Origin: Clostridia bacterium
GTDB lineage: Bacteria > Bacillota > Clostridia > Saccharofermentanales > UBA5734
Direction of reading: 5' to 3'
Length of the DNA: 11,681 nucleotides
Assembly: GCA_009929975.1 (NCBI GenBank)
Contig: RZZF01000024.1
Coordinates: 1-11,681 of the forward strand
Made by a program: the position numbers and the translations under genes. Shown here piece by piece: positions 1 to 6,700 of the stretch. Position 1 is the first letter of the stretch. Each line of letters starts with the position of its first letter. The notes under the pieces were generated by a model that was not told the DNA's origin, searched no databases, and saw nothing but the letters and a program-made list of their open reading frames with translations.

Positions 1-112
1 GGATGGTGGACTGCGCTACTGCATCAATGGTGCCGCTCTGCGCTTTATTCCGCTGGACCAGATGGATGCGGCAGGATACGGCCCCCTGATTCCGCTGGTC
101 AGCGGCGACTGA
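1..112 (+). CDS. C-terminal end of an unidentified protein (cut by window edge)
   Basis: Reading from base 2, there are 36 open codons ending in TGA at 110-112. The residues run [15 protein letters not shown], then [21 protein letters not shown] in substance. The codons are rich in G/C at third positions, like the genes around it, so I take it as coding. The alternating hydrophobic and polar residues and the short Gly/Pro-rich tail would suit the last strands of a beta-sandwich domain, as at the end of many carbohydrate-active enzymes. I do not recognise the family and assign no function. No hairpin terminator follows, only the promoter of the next gene, so some readthrough into the nitroreductase gene is possible. 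Confidence 0.6.
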   Translation, partial: DGGLRYCINGAALRFIPLDQMDAAGYGPLIPLVSGD

Positions 113-135
113 TCGCGGCCGGATATCCGCCTGAT

Positions 136-164
136 TTGTCGAAGATTCGTGTCCCTGTTATGAT
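136..164 (+). promoter_or_regulatory. Candidate sigma-A-type promoter of the nitroreductase gene
   Basis: TTGTCG at 136-141 and TATGAT at 159-164 are separated by exactly 17 bases. This is a good match to the -35/-10 consensus TTGACA/TATAAT. The predicted transcript start is near 171, which leaves about 58 bases of leader before the ATG at 230. The position, just after the stop of the previous gene, fits a dedicated promoter. Confidence 0.5.
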
Positions 165-180
165 AAGGTCAAGCAACAGG
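154..180. repeat. Inverted repeat around the -10 box and start point, possible operator
   Basis: CCTGTT at 154-159 is the perfect reverse complement of AACAGG at 175-180, with 15 bases between them. The arms bracket the -10 box and the expected transcription start, where a repressor would act. The arms are only 6 bases and do not extend, so chance is a real alternative. Confidence 0.25.
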
Positions 181-229
181 CCTGAACGGCTGATCATATG
201 AGGCTGACGCATTAGATGAGGTGAAGGAC

Positions 230-784
230 ATGAATGAGACGCTACAGGCGATTTTCGACCGACGCAGTATCCGCGATTTTCAGCAGGAGCCTTTATCCGG
301 TGAACAAATCCAGCTGCTGGCCCGTGCCGCGCTGGCCTCACCGAGTGGGATGAATCTCCAGCCATGGCATTTTTCCTTCGTGACACGTAAATCACTGATC
401 GGTAAAATCAGTGACGCGGCGTTTGAGACGTTCAGGCGTAAAGGGCAGCAGGACATCATCGATCGGATGAGCGCCCGGCATGAACAGTTGTTCTACGGCG
501 CGCCGCTGGTTGTCTTTATCACGATGAACAAGGACAACCGCAGTGAGATTGACGCCGGCATCGCGGCGGAGAATCTGGCCATCGCGGCCCAGTCACTGGG
601 TCTCGGTTCCTGTATCATCGGTCTTGCCGCGGCGGCCTTTCAGGGTGACAGCGCCGATGAACTGAAAAAGCGGCTTGAATTCCCGCGCTGCCATGAGATG
701 GTTATTTCGGTGGCGATCGGCCACCCTGCCGTCCACCCCGATCCTCATGACATGCACCCGGAAAAGATCTCCTTTATCGGCTGA
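230..784 (+). CDS. Nitroreductase-family FMN oxidoreductase
   Basis: The 184-residue protein has the features of the nitroreductase fold (FMN-binding, usually homodimeric, NAD(P)H-dependent). RRSIRDF at residues 11-17 supplies the N-terminal FMN phosphate contacts. SPSGMNLQPWHF at 37-48 is the usual Ser/Asn/Gln/Pro-Trp cofactor motif. YGAP lies at 89-92, an acidic/Asn helix (DAGIAAENLAIAAQ) at 108-121, GLGSC at 124-128, and IGHP near the C-terminus. The length is normal for a small single-domain member, and no ferredoxin domain or signal peptide is present. I chose the ATG at 230 because GAGGTGA/AAGGA lies 2-12 bases before it; a GTG at 221 in the same frame would overlap that site. It appears monocistronic, between a promoter at 136-164 and a terminator at 811-836. 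The substrate cannot be told from sequence: nitroaromatics, quinones, flavins or enones are all possible. Confidence 0.92.
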   Translation: MNETLQAIFDRRSIRDFQQEPLSGEQIQLLARAALASPSGMNLQPWHFSFVTRKSLIGKISDAAFETFRRKGQQDIIDRMSARHEQLFYGAPLVVFITMNKDNRSEIDAGIAAENLAIAAQSLGLGSCIIGLAAAAFQGDSADELKKRLEFPRCHEMVISVAIGHPAVHPDPHDMHPEKISFIG

Positions 785-810
785 TCTCTGTCTCAAACAA
801 CCCCATAAGA

Positions 811-836
811 AAGCGGCCCCGAAAGGCCGCTTTTTT
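811..836 (+). terminator. Intrinsic terminator between convergent genes
   Basis: AAGCGGCC (811-818) pairs with GGCCGCTT (825-832) across a 6-base loop, followed by a T-run at 831-836. It lies 27 bases after the nitroreductase stop. Read on the other strand the same hairpin is followed by TTTCTTAT, so it may also end the leftward GH116 transcript. Confidence 0.88.
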
Positions 837-861
837 GATGGTTCCAATGGATTCGACCGGC

Positions 862-3507
862 TCAGAAGCAGCAGAGCCGCTGCCCGGCGCTGATGGTGAC
901 CGGTTGATCAAAAATCAGTTCCTGATCAGCCGGCTGGAACAAAATATCCTCTGTTCCGTGGCGGACGGCGATCAGATCGTGACTGTCGGGCAGACCGATC
1001 GAGCGCAGGGTCAGCTGGCCGGCGATAACTTCCAGGCAGATCTGATCCGGCTCAAAGATAATCTCTCCCCAGGCGGCATCAACTGACCAGAAAAAGTGCT
1101 GTGGCCGCTGAGCGTGCAGCGGCCGGAAGCTGAGGTGCTGGCGGGCCATCTCGCTGTGGAAGCCGCTGTAGGCGGGCAGCGCGGCATAAGTGGCCATGGA
1201 CCGGGCATAATTGCTGCCGCATTCAAATTCGTTCCAGGGATTGCGCCGGGCTCCGTCATAGCGGTCCCGCACCGCGCCGATGACGGTCAGGCCTTCCTCT
1301 TCAAGTCCGTTCATGATCATGTGGATGCCGGCCTGGTATTCAAAGCCGTGCATGGTTTCCTCGCTGTAGGGCACCGGAACAACCGGCCGGTGCGCGCCTT
1401 CAGGCCAGGCGCAGATCTGCGTACCGGCTTCGTCATTGAGGCAGTAGATCCGGCAGGGGTTGAAAATATGACGAAAACTGCTGTGATAATTGTTCTCATA
1501 GATGGAGCGCAGCGCGGAACGGACGCGCTGCCGGTCAAACAGGTCATCCAGTCCGATCAGATCGCTGTGCCATTGGGCGAGTACCTGATCGATTGAACAG
1601 CCGTCGCCGATCTGGTACTTGATCTCGCCGGCTTCCTCATTCCAGTAGGCGGAGCGGATGTCCAGACCGATCAGGCTGTCATCGGCCATGCCCTCAAGCA
1701 GCGATGCGTCCCTCAGGTCGATTTTCTGGATATAGTAGCGGCCGTTGTAGAGGTTCGCCTCAACCCAGTTTTGTCCTTTTTCGAGCAGCTGCCGGCACAA
1801 AACGGCGGTCTCATGATCTCCGACAGCCTCCGCCATCCGTGATCCGGCACTGAGCGCGCCGAGATAAAAGCCGGTCAGCCAGGCATTCGGGCCGAACAAT
1901 TCCATGTCGAGCGTATGATGCTGCCGGCCGCTGAGAACACCTGTCTGCTCCGGATCCCAGCGGTCCGGGTTATCCGGATGCCAGGCCCAGGCCAGTGACT
2001 GGCGTACCGCCGGCCACAGACGGCGCAGCCAGTCCGTGTCGCCGCACAACTGCCATTCGCGGTACATCTTCATCACTCCGCCCATCTGGCCGTCGACACA
2101 GGCATGGAAATTCCAGGGGGCCCGGCCCAGTGGCAGCTGCAGGCGGAAGGGCATTTCGCCGGTTTCCTTCAGATTGTACTGATAATCAAGATCACGCATC
2201 GATCGTTCAAGCTTCGGGAACAGATACGGCAGGGCATAGGCATAGTTCCAGACATGGGTACAGGACCCCTCGCAGCAGCCGGAATCGCAGTGGCAGCCTT
2301 CAAACGCATAGAAGGAACCATCGGTCAGCCGCAGGCATGTCGGTGAGCGCAGCAGTGAGAGATTGGCGGTCAGTGCCTCCAGCGCGACTTCCGGCAGGGA
2401 AGAGCGGTAGAGCACTTCCATGAATTGTTTCGTTTCATCATAAAGCCGCTGCCAGTGGGTGTGGACATAGCGCAGAACCGCGGACGCGTTGTCAAACTGT
2501 GTGGCGTAATAGTTGCGCCACACCGGAGCCTCACCGCCACTGTCCGCACCGGATGTGCCACAGCAGCCGTCGGCACAGTCACAGGCTGGCTGCTCCGGGT
2601 TCCAGTAGTTGATCATATTGGGGAAATACCAGGCCAGCGCGAACTGGAACTGACCGGTTTCACCCGGTCCGAGCGTCAGGCGGGCGGTCAGGGTGGCGAT
2701 CGATTCGCCGCCGTCGGCCGGCAGATTTTCCGCTTCATAACGGCGGTTCTTCAGGTCCCCTGGTGTACAGAAGTTCTGCCAGAAGATATCCAGGCTGTCG
2801 AACCAGGAGCCCATGAACCAGTTTTCCTGCCAGCTGACCCGCTGCTGCGCGGTTGAGAACGCCAGTTGGCCGAACTGCGGTGAGTCCGGGTCGGCGTCCG
2901 AACTGTCCAGCACCATCTGATGCATCAGCTCGTCAGACGAATGGCGGTTGCGGCGCTGCCCGATCTTCAGCGGATTGCCGATGGTCAGGGCGACGACAAA
3001 ATCACGTGTCCGCTCGCTGGTATTGGTGATTTCCGGCATCCACAAGGCAACCGGCAGGCTGGAATCAAAATCATTCAGCGGAATGAGCGGATTATAGGCG
3101 CTCAGGGAAACCGTGCCGGGGAATGTCTCGTCAGAGAAATCGATCCGGGCGGTCGGATAGGTGCCGTGAAAGACGGCGTCGCGAAAATGCGGAACACCAG
3201 CCATCAGATGACGATGCGGACCAAATCCGAAATTGGCGCTGCTGCCGGGACCTGGCTGGCCCGGAGCGCCCATATACGGAGCCGGCAGGTCACTGTGCAT
3301 GACCCGTGCGTCAATCAGCTGGCCGCTTTCCTCCACCTTGACCGCGAAGTGGGAGAAGCTGTTCAGGCTGTTTTTGCCTGGTCGGTTGAAGATTTCCCAG
3401 TCAACGAAACGGCCGGTGCCGGAAAGACCGACGGACCCTGTTCCGATGCCGCCGAGCGGAAAGGAAATCTGGCTCAGTTTGTCTCCGGAATAAGTAAATC
3501 GACTCAT
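862..3507 (-). CDS. GH116 family glycoside hydrolase (DUF608, GBA2-like)
   Basis: This 881-residue protein matches the two-part GH116 layout: an N-terminal beta-sandwich (GBA2_N-like, roughly residues 10-330) and a C-terminal (alpha/alpha)6 catalytic domain (DUF608, roughly 370-790). Seen: FPLGGIGTGSVGLSG at 16-30, DWEIFNRPGKNS at 36-47, CTHVWNYAYALPYLFP at 416-431, and RYDGARRNPWNEFECGSNYA at 749-768. By comparison with GBA2 and the Thermoanaerobacterium enzyme, the likely nucleophile is Glu403 in FEG and the likely acid/base is Asp534 in TLDMELFGPNAW. Known GH116 enzymes are retaining beta-glucosidases, beta-xylosidases, glucosylceramidases or N-acetylglucosaminidases; the exact substrate here is open. 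There is no signal peptide, so it should act in the cytoplasm on imported glycosides. Two similar cysteine clusters occur at 309-316 and 405-412. The start is well set by AAGGAGGA at 3512-3519. It lies 41 bases downstream of the DUF2752 gene and could be co-transcribed with it. Confidence 0.93.
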   Translation of the reverse strand: MSRFTYSGDKLSQISFPLGGIGTGSVGLSGTGRFVDWEIFNRPGKNSLNSFSHFAVKVEESGQLIDARVMHSDLPAPYMGAPGQPGPGSSANFGFGPHRHLMAGVPHFRDAVFHGTYPTARIDFSDETFPGTVSLSAYNPLIPLNDFDSSLPVALWMPEITNTSERTRDFVVALTIGNPLKIGQRRNRHSSDELMHQMVLDSSDADPDSPQFGQLAFSTAQQRVSWQENWFMGSWFDSLDIFWQNFCTPGDLKNRRYEAENLPADGGESIATLTARLTLGPGETGQFQFALAWYFPNMINYWNPEQPACDCADGCCGTSGADSGGEAPVWRNYYATQFDNASAVLRYVHTHWQRLYDETKQFMEVLYRSSLPEVALEALTANLSLLRSPTCLRLTDGSFYAFEGCHCDSGCCEGSCTHVWNYAYALPYLFPKLERSMRDLDYQYNLKETGEMPFRLQLPLGRAPWNFHACVDGQMGGVMKMYREWQLCGDTDWLRRLWPAVRQSLAWAWHPDNPDRWDPEQTGVLSGRQHHTLDMELFGPNAWLTGFYLGALSAGSRMAEAVGDHETAVLCRQLLEKGQNWVEANLYNGRYYIQKIDLRDASLLEGMADDSLIGLDIRSAYWNEEAGEIKYQIGDGCSIDQVLAQWHSDLIGLDDLFDRQRVRSALRSIYENNYHSSFRHIFNPCRIYCLNDEAGTQICAWPEGAHRPVVPVPYSEETMHGFEYQAGIHMIMNGLEEEGLTVIGAVRDRYDGARRNPWNEFECGSNYARSMATYAALPAYSGFHSEMARQHLSFRPLHAQRPQHFFWSVDAAWGEIIFEPDQICLEVIAGQLTLRSIGLPDSHDLIAVRHGTEDILFQPADQELIFDQPVTISAGQRLCCF

Positions 3508-3548
3508 GGCGTCCTCCTTATATCAGGCCTGGCACGAACCGGAGGCGA

Positions 3549-4064
3549 TCAGGCGGCGGGCAGAACCAGCTGTCTGACCAGACGGATCAGCCGTGCGGCA
3601 AAAGCCTGGTGATTGTAGGTCATCGGATCGGTATGCGGGAAAAAGAGTATCATGCGGATGATATAGACCGCGATCATCAGACCGCCCGCAGCGATCAGGA
3701 GCGACTGGCTGTAACGGGCGGCTCTGCCACGCGGCAGCAGCCGGTAAAACGCGGCCCAGGTGATCAGAACCGGCGGGACCAGCCAGTACAGCGGATGCTG
3801 CCACAGCGCTTCACACCACTGGCCGTGCAGCACATGGAGCCAGGCCCTGGTCATACCGCAGCCGGGACAGGGGATACCGACCGTTGAGCGAAAAACACAG
3901 GTTGTCGCACCAACCTGCCAGGCCAGCAGAAGAAAAAGACCCAGTCCCAGCCAGAGTGTTTTCTGGTGCCAGGCTGTGATCGCCAGATGGCTGATCCGCT
4001 GCCGCAGTGTCGGCCGCGGTGAACCACCGGGTGTTGAATCAGACGGACTCAGGTGTTGAGCCAT
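3549..4064 (-). CDS. DUF2752 family membrane protein
   Basis: The 171-residue protein carries the DUF2752 signature: Cys56, then IPCPGCGMTRAW at 64-75 and HPLYW at 90-94. There are about three membrane segments (about 37-53, 91-110 and 119-142). The CPxCG pair with an upstream Cys is conserved in the family, but its role is unknown to me; metal or redox chemistry is possible. The start codon overlaps the last 16 bases of the DUF4234 gene, in another frame, and no strong ribosome binding site is visible, which suggests translational coupling. The N-terminal 30 residues are polar and Ser/Pro-rich and probably cytoplasmic. The protein's cellular function is not established. Confidence 0.85.
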   Translation of the reverse strand: MAQHLSPSDSTPGGSPRPTLRQRISHLAITAWHQKTLWLGLGLFLLLAWQVGATTCVFRSTVGIPCPGCGMTRAWLHVLHGQWCEALWQHPLYWLVPPVLITWAAFYRLLPRGRAARYSQSLLIAAGGLMIAVYIIRMILFFPHTDPMTYNHQAFAARLIRLVRQLVLPAA

Positions 4065-4402
4065 ACTGTGTTCAACTGTTCCTGAACCTGATAGGCCATG
4101 AACAGATTGCCGACACCGAGCAGGCTCAGCAGCAGCCAGATCACGAAGTTCTTATTCGCGGGCAGACCGACCTGCAGATTCAGTTCATACAGGGCTTCAT
4201 CAATTTTGTACATCCCGACAAAAATCAGCGGGAAGCAGAGGATGCCCAGCAGAAAAAAGATGACCGGATCGATCTTCTTATAGCCGGCCGCCCGGTTGAT
4301 TTCCTCGGATACCTGGAAGGCCCAGATAATCCAGTAAATCTCACAAGTCACAAACGAAAGAACAACGACCAGTAACGGATTACGTATTTCACCCTTGACC
4401 AT
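4049..4402 (-). CDS. DUF4234 family small membrane protein
   Basis: The 117-residue protein has three hydrophobic segments (about 9-29, 46-64 and 86-104). It shows the DUF4234 pattern of an Arg-Asn-Pro start, a first helix ending in a Thr-Cys-Glu-Ile-Tyr-Trp turn (19-24), and a short polar stretch SEEINRA before helix two. I chose the ATG at 4402 because AAGGGGGG stands 4 bases before it; an ATG at 4435 would add 11 polar residues with no comparable site. It is the first gene of a leftward unit with DUF2752 (16-base overlap) and probably GH116. The two membrane families often look like small accessory proteins of unknown job, and nothing here reveals a transport or sensing function. Confidence 0.78.
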   Translation of the reverse strand: MVKGEIRNPLLVVVLSFVTCEIYWIIWAFQVSEEINRAAGYKKIDPVIFFLLGILCFPLIFVGMYKIDEALYELNLQVGLPANKNFVIWLLLSLLGVGNLFMAYQVQEQLNTVWLNT

Positions 4403-4440
4403 AAAACCCCCCTTGCCTGAATGACCAGATGACACGGTCT

Positions 4441-4455
4441 GACTGATTTTCAGTC
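4441..4455. repeat. Short perfect inverted repeat in the DUF4234 leader
   Basis: GACTGA (4441-4446) and TCAGTC (4450-4455) are perfect complements around TTT. It lies between the predicted leftward start point and the DUF4234 ribosome binding site, so it could be a 5' UTR hairpin or a protein-binding site. The 6-base stem is modest. Confidence 0.35.
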
Positions 4456-4468
4456 GCTGATATCCTTT

Positions 4469-4477
4469 ATTGTAGCA
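4469..4477 (-). promoter_or_regulatory. Candidate extended -10 promoter for the DUF4234-DUF2752-GH116 unit
   Basis: On the minus strand these bases read TGCTACAAT, a TGn-extended -10 box one base off TATAAT. There is no convincing -35 box at 16-18 bases, which is tolerated when TGn is present. The predicted start is near 4462, giving a leader of about 60 bases. Confidence 0.45.
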
Positions 4478-4551
4478 TGAAATTCAAGGTGGAAAAGACG
4501 AGTTGATCCCGTCGCTTTCATTTATTCGAAAAACATCCGGACGGTCTTCCG

Positions 4552-4560
4552 TGCTATAAT
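4552..4560 (+). promoter_or_regulatory. Extended -10 promoter for the FAD oxidoreductase-ThuA unit
   Basis: TGCTATAAT is a perfect TGn-extended -10 box. The -35 position (about 4532-4537, AACATC) is poor, as is usual for this promoter type. The predicted start is near 4567, so the leader to the ATG at 4631 is about 64 bases. It is divergent from the promoter at 4469-4477, with about 75 bases between the two -10 boxes. Confidence 0.6.
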
Positions 4561-4630
4561 TTAAACGGCCGGGCGGCAGAAAATGAACCATCAGCGAGAG
4601 GGGCTGCCCGGAGGAAAGGACAGATCAGAT

Positions 4631-5953
4631 ATGACAAGACGACAGGAAATCGAAACCTATATCGCGGATGAGTCCATCCGATATGATGTCATCGTTGCCG
4701 GCGGCGGACCGGCCGGACTCGGCGCGGCGATGGCCGCGGCCCGGCAGGGCGCGAAAACGCTGATTCTGGAAGGACGCGCGTTTTTTGGCGGTGTCGCGGC
4801 GGTATCCGGCTGGATGCCGATGAACCGACTGTTTCTCAATGAAGGCAGCCGCGGCGGCGTCCACGCCCTGTTTACTGAACAGATTCAATCAATGGGGCCG
4901 ACCGCCTCACGTCAGGGAAAGACAACCTGGGTTGACGGCGACGGTCTGCATATCCATCCTGACTATCTGCGGCTGGCTGCTCTGGAGACGCTGGAGAAGC
5001 TGGGCTGTCATTATGCCCTGCACAGTCCGGTCACCGGCGTCGAGATGGATGGCAGCCGGATCCGTCGAGTGATCTGTGATGGCAAATATGGCCGTCACAC
5101 CTATCAGGCCACCACTTTCATCGACGCGACTGGAGACGGAGATCTGGCTTTTTATGCCGGCGCTCCAACCGCGAAAGGCCGTGAGGATGATGGCATTTTC
5201 ATGCCGACAACCCTGAATTTCGTGCTGGCGCATGTTGATGAGGATCGGCTCGAAGCCGGACTGAAGGCCATGGGCGACCGCTTCATGCAGCTGTTTGAAC
5301 CCTATCGGGAACAGGGATACAGCGTGTCCGGCTTCTATTCTTTCGATCGTACGACCGTTCCCGGCGTTGTTTCTGTCAACAACAGCGGTCAGAGTGATGT
5401 TGGACGGATCGACGCGACCGATCTTCGTGATATCAATGTGGCGGCCAGACTGAATCTCCAGGTCGCGTTCGATTTCATCACCATCGCGCAGAAAGAAAAA
5501 CTGCCAGGTCTGGAAAATTGCCGGCTGGTGCGGACCGGCGACGATCTGGGTATTCGGGAGACACGCCGGGTGATGGGTGATTATGTCCTGACCCTGGAAG
5601 ATACCCAGCAGGGCGTTGAATTCCCCGATGTGATCGCCAGGCGTTATGGAACGATCGATCCGGGCGGTTTGAAAGAAGCGGAAAATTATCATGGCAGTAT
5701 TGCCAATGGCCATGCGTTTCCCTACCGCAGCCTGCTGCCGCGACAGGTCGACGGGCTGCTTCTGGCCGGACGCTGCGCCTCAATGACCCATGTCGCCGCG
5801 ACCGTCTGCAAGAGCATGGGCAATATGATGGCACTCGGCCAGGCCGCCGGAATCGCGGCCGCGCTGTCCGCGGCGCAGAACATATTGCCGCGTGACCTTG
5901 ATGTCCGGCTGATTCAGGATATCCTGCGTCAATGGCAAGTTGATCAGTTTTAG
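4631..5953 (+). CDS. FAD-dependent oxidoreductase, PF12831 (FAD_oxidored) type
   Basis: The 440-residue flavoprotein begins with a Rossmann FAD site: YDVIVAGGGPAGLGAA at 18-33, with the strand-2 acid Glu47. The second ATG motif, DATGDGD, is at 165-171, GIRETRR at 307-313, PYRSLLP at 364-370, LLLAGRC at 376-382, and GQAAGIAAAL closes the FAD site at 403-412. This order is typical of the FAD_oxidored family, whose members occur in carbohydrate loci of environmental and gut bacteria but mostly lack a known substrate. No signal peptide or flavin-attachment tail is seen, so it is probably cytoplasmic. I chose the ATG at 4631 because GGAGGAAAGGA lies at 4610-4620; an in-frame ATG at 4583 would swallow that site. 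It is 35 bases upstream of the ThuA-like gene, in one unit. It resembles the flavoprotein at 6701-7879 in motif order and spacing. Confidence 0.88.
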   Translation: MTRRQEIETYIADESIRYDVIVAGGGPAGLGAAMAAARQGAKTLILEGRAFFGGVAAVSGWMPMNRLFLNEGSRGGVHALFTEQIQSMGPTASRQGKTTWVDGDGLHIHPDYLRLAALETLEKLGCHYALHSPVTGVEMDGSRIRRVICDGKYGRHTYQATTFIDATGDGDLAFYAGAPTAKGREDDGIFMPTTLNFVLAHVDEDRLEAGLKAMGDRFMQLFEPYREQGYSVSGFYSFDRTTVPGVVSVNNSGQSDVGRIDATDLRDINVAARLNLQVAFDFITIAQKEKLPGLENCRLVRTGDDLGIRETRRVMGDYVLTLEDTQQGVEFPDVIARRYGTIDPGGLKEAENYHGSIANGHAFPYRSLLPRQVDGLLLAGRCASMTHVAATVCKSMGNMMALGQAAGIAAALSAAQNILPRDLDVRLIQDILRQWQVDQF

Positions 5954-5988
5954 AGCGAGTGCTTTATATGAATAAGGAGGAAACAGTC

Positions 5989-6639
5989 ATGCAAGAAAAG
6001 AAAAAGGTTTTGTTCATTGGTGATTTCAAACACGCCAACTGGCATCCGGCAACGGATATCGACCAGATCATCAGCGAACTGCTCAGCGAAACGATGGCGG
6101 TGACCGTCGAAGAGGACTACGCGTCATTGACCCTGGAGACACTGCGCGAATACGATCTGCTGATCAACTATGCCGATCAGTGGAAAGACCGCGGATCTGC
6201 CCGGGCTGCCGGCGCGATCGCTGCTTATGCCGCGACCGGCGGAGCTGTGATCGGTCTGCACAGCGGCATCATCGCGCCGCTTGACCAGTATCAGGAAATC
6301 CCCATGCTCTTCGGCGCGCGTTTCACCAATCATCCGCCGTATACCGACCTGACTTATGAGGCGGTTGATAGCGGCAAGTCACATCCGATCATGGAAGGGT
6401 TCCAGTCCTTCACGATGGGGGAAGAGCCCTATATGTTTGAAATGAATAATTTCGGACGGCTCGAGCATCTGATTGACTACGAGTATGAAGGAGAGCGCCG
6501 GCCGGCCGACTGGATTGTCCATTTCGGGCTGGGCCGCATTGTTTATCTGGCACAGGGGCATGATCCCCGTTCCTTCCGCAACGCGGATTTCCAGAAACTT
6601 CTCCTGCGCAGCGCCCTATGGGCCACCGGCCAGCTCTGA
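5989..6639 (+). CDS. ThuA-like domain protein (trehalose-utilisation family)
   Basis: The 216-residue protein is essentially one ThuA-like domain, a glutamine-amidotransferase-like alpha/beta fold. Seen: KVLFIGDFKHANWHP at 6-20, GGAVIGLHSG at 84-93, FGARFTNHPP at 108-117, HPIMEGF at 132-138, EEPYMFE at 145-151, and GRIVYLAQGHD at 182-192. His91, His115, Glu145 and His191 are the recurring conserved residues. In rhizobia, ThuA works with the dehydrogenase ThuB in a trehalose/maltitol route that passes through 3-keto sugars; ThuA's own reaction is less clear. Here the partner oxidoreductase is a flavoprotein instead of a ThuB-type NAD enzyme. The start at 5989 is set by AAGGAGG at 5974-5980; an upstream in-frame ATG at 5968 lies before this site. 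It is the last gene of its unit, with a terminator 26 bases after the stop. Confidence 0.85.
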   Translation: MQEKKKVLFIGDFKHANWHPATDIDQIISELLSETMAVTVEEDYASLTLETLREYDLLINYADQWKDRGSARAAGAIAAYAATGGAVIGLHSGIIAPLDQYQEIPMLFGARFTNHPPYTDLTYEAVDSGKSHPIMEGFQSFTMGEEPYMFEMNNFGRLEHLIDYEYEGERRPADWIVHFGLGRIVYLAQGHDPRSFRNADFQKLLLRSALWATGQL

Positions 6640-6665
6640 TCCGATCTTTTTCCCATCTCAACCCG

Positions 6666-6696
6666 AACGCGGCCGCTCTGGTGGCCGCGTTTTCTA
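6666..6696 (+). terminator. Intrinsic terminator between the two flavoprotein units
   Basis: AACGCGGCC (6666-6674) pairs with GGCCGCGTT (6683-6691) across an 8-base loop, and TTTT follows at 6690-6693. It lies between the ThuA-like stop (6639) and the stop of the leftward flavoprotein (6701). The reverse orientation has only a short T content, so it is chiefly a rightward terminator. Confidence 0.8.
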
Positions 6697-6700
6697 TTAT

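Noticed and set aside
2920..3612. Open frame of 230 codons on the + strand opposite the GH116 N-terminus
   Set aside because: It is antisense to the GH116 gene and to its own conserved ribosome binding site, and shows no domain.
4583..4630. 16-codon N-terminal extension of the first flavoprotein from an ATG at 4583
   Set aside because: It would begin about 16 bases after the predicted transcript start without a ribosome binding site and would translate through the GGAGGAAAGGA site that serves the ATG at 4631.
4907..5713. Open frame of 268 codons on the - strand opposite the first flavoprotein
   Set aside because: It is the antisense shadow of a well-supported gene, with no domain and no start signal.
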